Part shown: piece after piece, positions 28,741-37,849 of the stretch
Position numbering within the stretch: the first letter of the stretch is position 1
How the letters are laid out: each line of letters opens with the position of its first letter
Source: Euprymna scolopes
Taxonomy: Eukaryota; Mollusca; Cephalopoda; Sepiida; Sepiolidae
Direction: 5' to 3'
Assembly (NCBI GenBank): GCA_024364805.1
Contig: CM044493.1
Location: 50,093,915-50,131,763, forward strand
DNA length: 37,849 nt
Position numbers and translations under genes: made by a program
The notes under the pieces: model-generated
The model's database searches: none
Told to the model about the DNA's origin: nothing
What the model saw: the letters and a program-made list of their open reading frames with translations, nothing else

Positions 28741-30038
28741 TACGAGGGGCGTGCAATAAGTAATGCCCCTGGCCCACTTCCCATAGCCATAGAGCTACGA
28801 AACTTGGCACAGTTATTTGTCTTTCTCTACATAGGAACCACCCAGAGTTATGCATTTTCCCATCGTTTGATGCAGCTCTGGAGACCGTTTTTGTAGAAAG
28901 CACCAGGTTGGTCCTCCAACCACGACGTGACTTCAGAAATCAAGGCTGCATTATTTGGGAAACGCTTTCCTTTCAAAAATAACTTCATGGCTGGGAAGAG
29001 GTGAAAGTCAGAGGGTGTAAGGTCAGGATAGTAGAGAGGGTGGGGAAGGATTTCATAACCACACGTCGTGCTTCTGATCTGGCGACATGCGTGTTGTGGA
29101 CCGGAGCGTTGTCCTGCAGGAGGAGGGTATTTTTGATGATCTTGCCCCGCCTCTTGATTTTGTATAGCTTCCCTTAATTTCCTCAAAAGTGAAGCATAAT
29201 ATGCTCCTATAACTGTGGTACACTTTACCAGGAAATCTGTCCTCACTACTCCGCCCTGGTCCCAGAAGACTGTGAGCATGTCATTGCCAGCGGAGGGCTG
29301 CACCCTTGCCTTCTTTGGAGGTGGTGAGTGCAAGTGCTTCCACTGCATTTACTGGGCTTTGGTCTTTGGGTCATAGTGATGGACCCAGGTTTCATCCTGC
29401 GTAATCAGTCTTTTAAAACACTTTGACTCATCTTCTTGGCACATCTCTAAATTCATTCTTGAGCACTCGACGTGTTCTCGCTTCTGCAATGGTGCGAGCA
29501 ACCAAAGAATCCATCTGGCAGACACCTTATGCATATGCAAATGGTCATGAATGATAGTTTCCACATACCCTGTACTAATCTTGACATCTTGGGCTATTTG
29601 GCGAATAGTAATGCGCCGACCTTAAAAAATGACAGCCTCAACTTGACGGACATTGCCTAATCAATGGCAGAAGGGGGGCGACCAGGTCTGGGAGTTGTTT
29701 CCACAGACCTCCGGTCATGTTTAAATTCACTATGCCAGCGTTTTACAAGGTCATTGTAATGATGGGGCATTATCACCATGTTTCTTTCATTTCATCAAAA
29801 GTCTCCTGTGGTGTGCGTTCTTTCAAATAAAAAAAACCGAATCACTGCTCGACATTCAACAGGCTCTATTTCACACCTGACTCAGTTCAAAACCCTGTAA
29901 CGCAGTAACCACAATTAGTTCAGAGCTGTAATTTGCCACATAACTCATAGAGATATAAATTATTGCACATGCAAAATTTCAGCTAGATAAGACAACTGGA
30001 AGTGGGTCAGCGGCATTACGTATTGCACGCCCTTCGTA
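28741..30038 (-). mobile_element. Mariner-like element with both terminal inverted repeats
   Basis: It is about 1.3 kb, the usual mariner length. The left end TACGAGGGGCGTGCAATA (28741) and the reverse complement of the right end, TACGAAGGGCGTGCAATA (to 30038), match for about 41 bp with four or so differences. The outermost TA on each side is the expected target duplication. It holds one transposase gene on the minus strand that is broken, so the element cannot move by itself. Its ends look good enough to have been recognised by a related transposase. Confidence 0.92.
28848..29885 (-). pseudogene. Mariner transposase (broken)
   Basis: A D,D34D transposase catalyses cut-and-paste transposition at TA sites. 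On the minus strand: remnants of the N-terminal helix-turn-helix region (ECRAVIRFF, DLVKRWHSEFKHDRRSVET and PRPGRPPSAID, 29870-29650), then ETIIHDHLHMHKVSARW, and TQDETWVHHYDPKTKAQ with the first Asp. A TAA stands where Ser is usual before MQWKHLHSPPPKK (about 29349), followed by SAGNDMLTVFWDQGG. Near 29170 the frame shifts, so that LLLQDNAPVHNTHVARSEAR with the second Asp (codon 29111-29113) lies in another frame. Near 29050 it shifts back to GYEILPHPLYYPDLTPSD with the third Asp, then HLFPAMKLFLKGKRF and the C-terminal FYKNGLQSCIKRWENA. All three Asp codons survive, but at least two stops and several frameshifts split the gene. Confidence 0.9.
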
Positions 30039-31254
30039 TGGAACAATCAGTAGATGCATATATCGTTGTGTTCTTCACAAACGACCATGCTATTTAACCA
30101 AGATTCGAATGTAAACAGAATAAATCACATGTATTTGCGCATAATTTATTGAAAAGTTGTTGCAATTTACATTTTTGAAGCACCACCAACCAAGGATATG
30201 ATTCTCATTTCATTCTAATGAGTCATAGGGTAAACTCTACGGCACATGAAATATTCTGCAAATAGTCACTACGTCATAAATCAACAACGCAATCGAATAT
30301 GCTTTTCGTCACAACGATCTGATAAGTATCAACATTGTAAAAATGCATATCGAAAAATATTTGGAGTCAAATAACATTTTAGATATTAATGCACGGATCG
30401 ACAGTATTTGAACAATAAAAATAAGTATGTAATAATATAAAAATTCTTGAAACACTAATAGTGAGAAAAATCTATAACATAAGACATAAGAAATAATTTA
30501 GCCTTGCTGTCAGGTGTTTCAAGCATCACATGGAAGTCATTATTAATGATAAATATATAATTCTCGCAGTTAGCAATCTATTCAAACAACCATGTGCTGA
30601 AACCGTATTTCATACACAAGTTAGACATATTGACTAAAATGTCATCCAGTCTTTAGTGTGACATGAATCATTATTAAGAACATAAAAGTTAAACATCAGC
30701 AAAAAATGTGTAAAACGGAACTAACTAATGAAAATGATCTTCTATCCAGGAAAGTCACAGACATAGAATAAGATAAAGTGGAACATACTGACGAACATCT
30801 ATTTCAAACATAAAGGGGAAAGAACAATAGAAATATAACTTTTAATTAGATTATGACGGAAGAACATTTAGTGCAAGACAATTACTGAGATACAAATACC
30901 ACAGAAGGTGAAACAAAAATAACAGTTCGTGTCGGGAATATAGATCTGCACATGCCATTTCTAAGTATTAAGCGTCCTTAAGTTTGTTTCGAATTCTTTT
31001 TTATATAAAATTAATGGTTTTTATTGCATATTTACTGAAACACGATGTCTTTTGTTCCTGGTCGTGACAAATTACGTGAATTGCACACAGGAATATGATA
31101 AGTAAGGAACAGCAAGAGATTTAAAATATAATAAAGTAGGTTTTTTCAGATTTAACTAAAAGCTCACTGACATAGAAATGGCATGCGCTCGTCTTCAAAA
31201 GCAAATGCATAACAGTGACCTTTTTTCTCACTTTTTTATCCCTTTGTCTAACCT
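30039..31254. other. AT-rich non-coding stretch
   Basis: No open frame of note and no matched repeat. Confidence 0.5.
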
Positions 31255-31337
<83 letters not shown>

Positions 31338-31454
31338 AGTTATAAAATATATATGACGATTAAGCTACACTGAATATTCCGCGTGTCATCTATTCTAGGA
31401 CTCCTCGGAATATTCAGTGTAGCTTAATCGCCATATATATTTTATAACTTACTA
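31255..31454. repeat. Long TA run followed by a 48-bp palindrome
   Basis: (TA) of about 78 bp (31255-31332) leads into arms at 31333-31380 and 31407-31454 that are reverse complements at 47 of 48 positions, with a 26-bp loop. The left arm plus loop recurs at 8491-8568, also after a TA run. It looks like a foldback/MITE-type repeat that sits in or creates TA tracts. Confidence 0.9.
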
Positions 31455-31557
31455 ACTAGCTCTACCTACGTATTGAGCACTTTTGATGTAAATACTTAAA
31501 GTTTACGCATAAATTTATACTTGCGTATATTAATTTTATGTGAGTAAATGAAATAGT

Positions 31558-31588
<31 letters not shown>

Positions 31589-31714
31589 ATTTTTAGACGT
31601 ACACATGCACACACATACAGATTTATGATTTTGCTATATTACACAATTTTATTTACATGTATGTGGCCATCTCCTTCAATCTTGAGAGACAATGGACACC
31701 CCTGTGTGTTTGCG
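31455..31714. other. Non-coding stretch with a TA microsatellite
   Basis: TA run at 31558-31587. It leads into the 5S-like segment. Confidence 0.5.
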
Positions 31715-31782
31715 CGTACGGCATAATCACGAGGAGAGACTGGTTCTTGTGAGATCACTGAAGTTAAGCAACGTTGAACCTG
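31715..31782 (+). pseudogene. 5S rRNA 5'-half pseudogene or SINE head
   Basis: GTACGGCATAATCACGAGGA, CTGGTTCTTGTGAGATCAC, then TGAAGTTAAGCAACGTTG and AACCTG follow 5S rRNA from about nt 1 to 66, including box A (AGTTAAGCAACG). About four fifths of positions agree by eye with mollusc 5S. Box C and the 3' third are missing: after CCTG the sequence diverges. It could be a truncated 5S pseudogene or the head of a SINE3-type (5S-derived) retroposon whose body extends to about 31990. Confidence 0.7.
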
Positions 31783-32505
31783 CCTACTACAAGATATGTG
31801 AAAGTTTTGGAATTCTAGGCGCTGTATGTGTTCTCTGCTTATCTCGGCATTGTTGCATGTCGTCTTGAACCTCCACTTGCCACTGGTATTTAACAACGCC
31901 AACTCATGAGATCTGCGGTTGGATAATTGCGCAACTCTTGCCCAAATATTTCACGTGCAGGCACACTTACAGTGGGTATCCAGAGCCTGTAAAGAGTTAA
32001 GGAAGCTAACATCTATATGTAAATAAATTTCTGTTATATACTCATGACATATATATGATATGTATGTGCATGTAGGTGTCATTAAAAATATATAAATGTT
32101 TATATATTTTTTCTCTTTATTTTATTTGTTGAAATGTAAAAATGCAAAGTGACTTTTGAAAAAAAATTTAGGAACACAAAATATTGATCGATCCGCCTAT
32201 TTAATTGATTAGGAATGACATTACCCATACGTACGGAAAATGTTGTTAATAGCACTATAGAGTATAGACGTTATGATGAAGACAATGTTTACATGTAACC
32301 ATCCCAGCATTTAAAATATTTAAATGGTCGACACCGCTTTGAAATTTCTTAACCAAATCTGTCATAAAATGTTGAAGATTACACTTACTCAAAAGCACGT
32401 AGATATGTAAGCAGTCTTATACATACACTTACATGCATGCATGCACGAAGTAAAGACGTCATATGTACATGTAAATAAACCTACATATATGTATACACAC
32501 ATGCA
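31783..32505. other. Non-coding stretch, possible SINE body at its start
   Basis: 31783-31990 is richer in G/C than its surroundings and directly follows the 5S-like head, so it may be the SINE body. No poly(A) tail or flanking duplication was identified. The remainder is AT-rich with no gene. Confidence 0.35.
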
Positions 32506-32538
32506 CCCCCACCCCCACACACACATATATATATATAG

Positions 32539-32584
<46 letters not shown>

Positions 32585-32585
32585 G
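32506..32585. repeat. Symmetric CA-TA-TG microsatellite
   Basis: CCCCCAC/CA repeats, TA repeats, then a long TG run. The block is nearly self-complementary. Confidence 0.9.
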
Positions 32586-32859
32586 GTGGGTGTACAAACA
32601 GACATCTTAAAGACAAAAGAAAGCTTCTGTTTGTAATACCTTTTTTATTTTTTTAAATTTTTCGTATCATCTTTTTTGTATATACCTAGAAGGTATGGAA
32701 GTGTCCGTGGTTTTAGAACTTTTAACTATTTCGCGTAATCATTTACACATCTTCAGTAATTTGTGTGAGAGGGTCGCCGGGAACTATAGGTAAATTTATT
32801 TAAATAGTAGTTGGATTCAAGTCAATATGGGCATGAGGGTCAGTGGGTTTGCTGGCGGC

Positions 32860-33480
32860 AGTGAGGGTGTTAGAACATGTGCTTCAATGCCCGCTTTGCA
32901 CCATTCGATGGTCTCATTAGCACACTGTTCAGCAGGAAGAAAGAAGATATCGGTCCATGAGGCATCTCTAATATGTTCTCTGACAGCTGTCTAGTTACAT
33001 TTTTGTAGTACTTGTTGCTTTGAGCAATGGGTCCTCACGTATGCGTGTGAATTTTAGTGTAATGTCTAGAAATACTACCCGGTGTTCTGCATTTCAAAGT
33101 GGGCTGCGGGCATTAGTAAAACAATCGTCGGTTACGTTGGCGGGGAATATGTCTTGAAGTGAAGCCATCTGGAGTTCACGATTTGGTAGGCGGATTGGAA
33201 ATATTACTGTCTGTGTGAGAAAATGGGCAATAGAGAAGCCATACAGAGCGTTCAACTGCATCTGTGCCATTTGAGAAACCAATCCATTTTTATGCTGGAC
33301 ATCAAAGTCACTAAATACATGTATTTTGGGCGTTGCTATCTAATGAGAGTACTGCTTCTATACTTTACGAGATAATATTAATTAGGGTACAATCCTGCCT
33401 TGAAGGGGAACGGTAGAGAAAATATAAGTAATTAACAGAGTGATGAAATGCAAGTGGAATTCACATAAAAGTCTGGTCAT
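32860..33480 (-). mobile_element. LINE endonuclease fragment, copy 5
   Basis: On the minus strand: YFLYRSPSRQDCTLINIIS, NAQNTCI, and HVFSDFDVQHKNGLVSQMAQ (GDFN of the endonuclease core read as SDFD). Next are FSIAHFLTQTVIFPIRLPN, ASLQDIFPANVTDDCF, ARSPL-stop-NAEHRVVFLDITLKF and IREDPLLKATSTTKM. It contains only the middle and end of the endonuclease and the start of the linker. Both the RT and the N-terminus are missing. It is closest to copy 2, whose matching segment at 5820-6200 reads VVSDFNIQHSNWL and EDCVINAHCH. Confidence 0.75.
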
Positions 33481-34776
33481 CCGATTCAAGACGTTGCTCC
33501 CAAGTTAAAGGGAGGGAGGTACGACTTTATCACTTCTTTTCGATAGGCCATTTTTTAAATATGTCTATGGTGCGGTCCCCAGGGCAATACTATTGTAAAA
33601 ATAAACTATTACGTGTGTTCAGTGCTGCTTTTCAGTTACTAGCTTAAACGACTGTTTTCTCTTATTTTCGAAATAATAGTTTACCTATAGTCAAAACGAA
33701 TTATGACATTTATAAATATCCTTGTCAGCACGGAGCTGAGTACATTCCCAGAACAATCCAAAAATGTAACGTGTACACTATTGATGGCTGTAAGCGTTTG
33801 AGTACATCAAGGAATTTATAGGTGCATGTTTTTTTTTTTTACACTAGCTTAATAAATATCTCAATATAGTTCGAAATTTTACAATGCGCTAATTTAAAAA
33901 ATACCTTCAGCATTATTGAGCCCATCGTTATTAACACTGCTCGATCACGTTATGTAAAAAAAAATAATTTAAAAAATTATTTGGAGATATTTAAGTACAA
34001 CAATATTCTACGAATTATTTTTCTTCGATTTACATCTGAATTTATATTAATATTTTCAACATAAACATGTTCAGTTATTTCCTTAACAAACCTTTTAGAT
34101 TTTAGTGGAATTATGTCTGACATTTCCGCTTTTGAGTATAATTACAATTTCATATTATTTCTTCATTACCCAATTTTTATTGATAAACATGTTCCTCTTT
34201 GGTCAATTATCTACATATACAAACAGAAAGATCCAACGTTGCTCCAGATTGAATGAGGATCAACGAATGCTTCACTCTCCAATAATTTATTGTCAGCAAA
34301 ATCGATGAAGTCCTTCATTTTTCAATGAAGTCAGTTAATTGCATGCTCTTGTCGGGGCCGAACTACCTTGCACCGGGAAGATGTACATTCCTATTCGAAG
34401 TGACAATAAATTGTAGTTTACATTGCACTGTACATAACCTATATTAGTTTTATAAACATATTTTTATATAATGACTTGAACTAAGGTTTAAAATGCGAAA
34501 GATAAAAACTATAGTTTAATTGTCCTCTGAATAGAAACATTTATTTCCAACGCACCCCTCTCATATCAAAGAATTCACTGTTGATTGTATATGCCGGATC
34601 TTTCTGCTTGTGGAATAATACAATTTCTCGAATACACTTCTTATATTAGAATGCATAATGCAAACCTAAATAAGAACACCGGCAAGCACAGAATGTACAT
34701 TTATGTATAATTTCAAAAATGGACCCATCTTTTTGGCATCTATAAATAACTGACTCACACACACAGGCAAAGTTTC
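33481..34776. other. AT-rich non-coding stretch
   Basis: No gene. A 67-codon frame at 34105 is hydrophobic at its start but has no recognisable domain or exon signals. Confidence 0.45.
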
Positions 34777-34777
34777 T

Positions 34778-34820
<43 letters not shown>
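34777..34820. repeat. TA microsatellite
   Basis: Imperfect TA run. Confidence 0.9.
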
Positions 34821-34822
<2 letters not shown>

Positions 34823-35535
34823 GTAGAAATATATATTTTTGTAGAAATATATATTCCTTATTATATATCAATCCTTATATGAGAAGCTCAATGTGATTAC
34901 AGAGCAATTTTATCATTTAATCTATATTAAATGATAAAAATTATATTCCAAAATTCATGATGTTAATCACCTTATAATTTATTCCTTTAAATTAATTGGC
35001 TTATACAATTCTTGACAGTATCTGTTTGATAGCGCAAAATTAATCGCTTTATTATTATATCAATTAGTGAATCTAATATGCCCTTAACTCATCAGAAGAA
35101 ATAGCAACAATCAATCCGTCAAAAGGAATTGAAATGTGATTTGCCATTGAAAAAATCCTAAAATTGGAAGAGAAGCTGAAGTTACTTGTTTATTTTCCAT
35201 TACGCCATATTGAATTTTTATCAAACAAAGTCATTAAACCCAACTATTAGTACTAACAATTTTGATTTATTTATGAATCTTCTACCCAAATGTTTTATTT
35301 AATAATTAGTAAATTTATTAATTCTAAGTTGTGTATACATACTTTTGAAAATAATATCAACACATTATAAACTATTATACATGTTTGTATATACGAAACT
35401 AAACAAAGCTACAAAAAACGATTGATCATTTTACTCATTTATCTAAATAATCTGAATTTGAAACTATACATAATTCAAATCTATTAGCTATTGCAATCAA
35501 ACACATCAATCCTTACAATTATCATATTATAAATG
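34821..35535. other. AT-rich non-coding stretch
   Basis: No gene or matched repeat. Confidence 0.45.
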
Positions 35536-36020
35536 TTCGTACTGTCTGTGTGTGACGCGTTTGTCTCAGCCTACAGATAACCACTCACCCAAATTAGGAA
35601 GCGAAATGAAGCTGATGATCCATCGGATGTTTTAGTGATATTCATGTCCATGTTTGGTGTATGGAAATGCAAAAAAATAAAAATGCAAAAAAATAACGAT
35701 TTACTAAACAACGTTTTATTTGCTGGGTACTTTTTGCGGTATTCACCGGAAGTTATTATCTTCCTTAGTTAATTCGATTTACTGTGTGTGTGACGAGGTT
35801 TATCTCAGTCTACAGGCAATCCACCCAGGCAAGTTAGATACCGAAATGAAGCTTATGACCCAGCAGGTGTTTTAGTGATATTTGTATTCATGTTCGGTGT
35901 ATGAAAATCCAAAAGAATAACGATTCACTAAATAACGTTTTATTTACTGGATACTTTTCCGGTATTCGCCGAAAATTATTATCTCGCTTAGTAAGTTCGA
36001 GTTACTGTGTGATAGCCTAT
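35536..36020. repeat. Tandem duplication of about 220-240 bp
   Basis: Two full copies begin at about 35540 and 35781 (GTGTGACGxGxTTxTCTCAG), each with GAAATGAAGCT, GTTTTAGTGATAT, ATAACGATTxACTAAA and ACGTTTTATTT. A third start (ttactgtgtgatagcc) follows near 36001. The left copy carries an extra duplicated aaaaatgcaaaaaaat. Confidence 0.9.
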
Positions 36021-36337
36021 GTATATATACTCATCTACAGACAACGCAACTGGCCCGATCATGACCACTCCTGATATTATGATGATCTCAGACCTAAAGA
36101 GGGTTCACTCTTGTTTTCAAGGTTAAGGTAAAAGGTAAAGGTCGGGAGTTTTAAGTACGTTCAGTCACTTGCTTTGCGGGTACCAGAGCATAGATTGAAG
36201 TCACAGACGAAGTGTGTGTATCTTGCTAGTGTTATATAATTCGTTAGAACATTTCTTAGTTAAAAAAAAAAACTCCTTGGAATCCAGTGCACACTAAGAG
36301 ATGTTTTATTTATATCTCGCCACACACAAATACACAA
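36021..36337. other. Non-coding stretch
   Basis: No gene recognised. It contains a short GGTAAAGGT-type repeat near 36127. Confidence 0.4.
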
Positions 36338-36349
36338 CATACACACACA

Positions 36350-36406
<57 letters not shown>

Positions 36407-36465
36407 ATGTGCATATAAGTAGATAGATATGTGTGTATGTGCGCACGTGTGTGTGTGTTAAAGGC
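36338..36465. repeat. CA-TA-TG compound microsatellite
   Basis: CA repeats, a long TA run, TG repeats, then TAGA/TGTG parts. Confidence 0.9.
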
Positions 36466-37807
36466 ATGGCATGAAAACCAATTGATCAAAATCGAAAACG
36501 AGTTTGTCGAAAACAGTAGAATCCTCATATCTATAACTTAAAGAGAGATACATAATACTATTTATCGTATTGTTGTAGGTGTTTATCAGTAAAATCATTT
36601 AGTCACAACGTATGTAACAGATACGGACATCCAAAATAATTTCGAATGCATTACAATCATAACGGCATTACACTTCTCTGAATTACTACGCAGGTCCATA
36701 TGATATGTTTCTAAATTTTTAATCCGCATAAATAGATGATATGGGGTATAAAAAAAATGCAATTTTATGATGAATGAACTGAGATATTCAGGACAGAAAT
36801 ACTTTATAATTCTTTTGCAGATATTGACGGTGTAAGACTTCAATAAAGGAACTGTGGCACTATTTCTCGAACCACTGACCGTCGTGGTCTCTCACCTCCT
36901 AGCCAAGTAGTGATTTGTTTGTAAGCGGAGGAATACACCGAAATAAGCAACCAGATTGCAATTTCGCAATCCCCTTTTTCCCTCTCTCTTTTTACATTTT
37001 GACAGCAATGAGGTAAGGACACATCTTTTTTGGATCTCTGTAAAACGGTGGAACCCCTAACATTTTAGTTAAATAGTTGCTTGCTAATTAGTTTTAACGA
37101 GTTAATTGTTAAAGTTAATTGTTAGGATTTGTAAATTGTTTCTATTGTAGTATATTGCAATATTTTGTAAAAAAAGATAAATAGATAAGATTCTTTCACA
37201 TAGATATTACAACCTGTGTTGTGCGTTATTGTGTTTGTGTTAAATGTCGAGACGGTTCCAGCAGCCTGAAGAATATCCCAGCCAGAAGCCTTATTCTGGG
37301 TGAGAGAAGAGCCAGCAACACCCAGAATCCTAATGTATGACTTTACTCTCAAGTCTGACAAAAGATTCTCAGCGACTGATCCTCATATCTTTAATCCTAT
37401 TGACCGGTCATCGGGTCTCAGTCTGGTATCGTTGCCAGGACATTTCCGTAACACGCGGGTCGTTCATGCAACTGACCGTTCAATAGTGCTATGCAACCTC
37501 AGTTATGGAAGTGAGTGCAAAATAGACATGCCTATCTGAATTCTTCCATATAGTACGAATTTAACCAATTAACACAAGCGGTTGTTAAACATTTACGAAC
37601 TTGATGCAGTTAAGGTTAATACAGTTAGGGGATTGTTTCGTCGCTTTCAGAGTGGTGACACAGATGCGAGTGACTAATCAAGCCCCGGATATTTACGACT
37701 TGACTACTACAATAATAATAAAAAAAAACAACATAAAATGTTGCACCGTAATTCTTACATCCAAGTTTATTTATAGCTGAGTATTTTAAAGGATGTGAAT
37801 AAGCGGT
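36466..37807. other. Non-coding stretch with unassigned short frames
   Basis: Short open frames occur on both strands (for example 37300-37539 plus, 79 codons). The 37200-37520 part is richer in G/C than the rest and might be an old retroelement or exon fragment. I cannot assign it: no motif, splice signal or start context singles out a frame. Confidence 0.35.
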
Positions 37808-37849
37808 ATCACACACACACATACACACACACGCACACGCACACACACA
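37808..37849. repeat. CA microsatellite at window end
   Basis: CACACA with ACGCAC interruptions, running off the end of the window. Confidence 0.95.

Noticed and set aside
31639-31902. 87-codon minus-strand frame
   Set aside because: It runs antisense through the 5S-like segment, whose RNA-gene similarity explains the sequence better than a protein.
32389-32656. Open frames rich in His/Thr or Tyr/Ile at 1580, 23053, 32441 and 36310
   Set aside because: They are translated CA/TG/TA microsatellites.
37122-37539. Opposing 79-codon frames at 37.1-37.5 kb as a host exon
   Set aside because: Neither frame has a recognisable domain, and there is no splice or start context that favours one of them.

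Overview
The window is gene-poor, AT-rich eukaryotic DNA. It is packed with decayed retroposons, DNA transposons, satellites and TA/CA microsatellites, and it contains one 770-base run of N. I recognise no host protein-coding exon. A mollusc, possibly a cephalopod, is the best guess. The 5S rRNA-derived repeats carry the 5S stretch GATCACCxAAGTTAAGCAAC as I remember it from mollusc 5S genes, and the mix of APE-type LINEs, mariner elements and long TA/CA/TG microsatellites fits. The organism is an inference, not something the sequence proves.

Layout. 1-1.6 kb: non-coding DNA and microsatellites. 1.6-3.9 kb and 4.8-6.9 kb: two degraded APE/RT LINEs on the minus strand. 7.1-7.8 kb: a near-perfect 56-bp palindrome and a TATA-containing promoter-like segment. 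8.4-10 kb: a TA-linked foldback half-copy and a 21-bp minisatellite that expanded inside a duplicated unit. 11.5-13.4 kb: Helitron-like 3' ends and associated repeats. 13.8-18.6 kb: five consecutive tandem-array blocks with units of about 54, 158, 78, 39 and again 54 bp. The 78-bp unit is a recognisable derivative of the 3' two-thirds of 5S rRNA. 18.7-21.6 kb: tandem units of about 300 bp headed by the 5' part of U2 snRNA, split by a LINE and another retroposon fragment, then one stray 5S-like monomer. 22.2-25.9 kb: a dispersed repeat, a mariner fragment and two nested LINE copies. 26.5-30 kb: a possible solo LTR, a mariner fragment and a 1.3-kb mariner with both terminal inverted repeats. 31-33.5 kb: a TA-linked palindrome, a 5S 5'-half pseudogene and a fifth substantial LINE copy. 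33.5-37.8 kb: non-coding DNA with one tandem duplication of about 230 bp.

No genes work together here in the sense of a pathway. The coherent theme is repeats built from structural RNA genes (5S twice, U2 once, a tRNA-like promoter once), plus satellites whose units may come from or sit inside a Helitron-like element. The 5S-derived satellite next to U2-headed tandem units is the most likely undescribed system.
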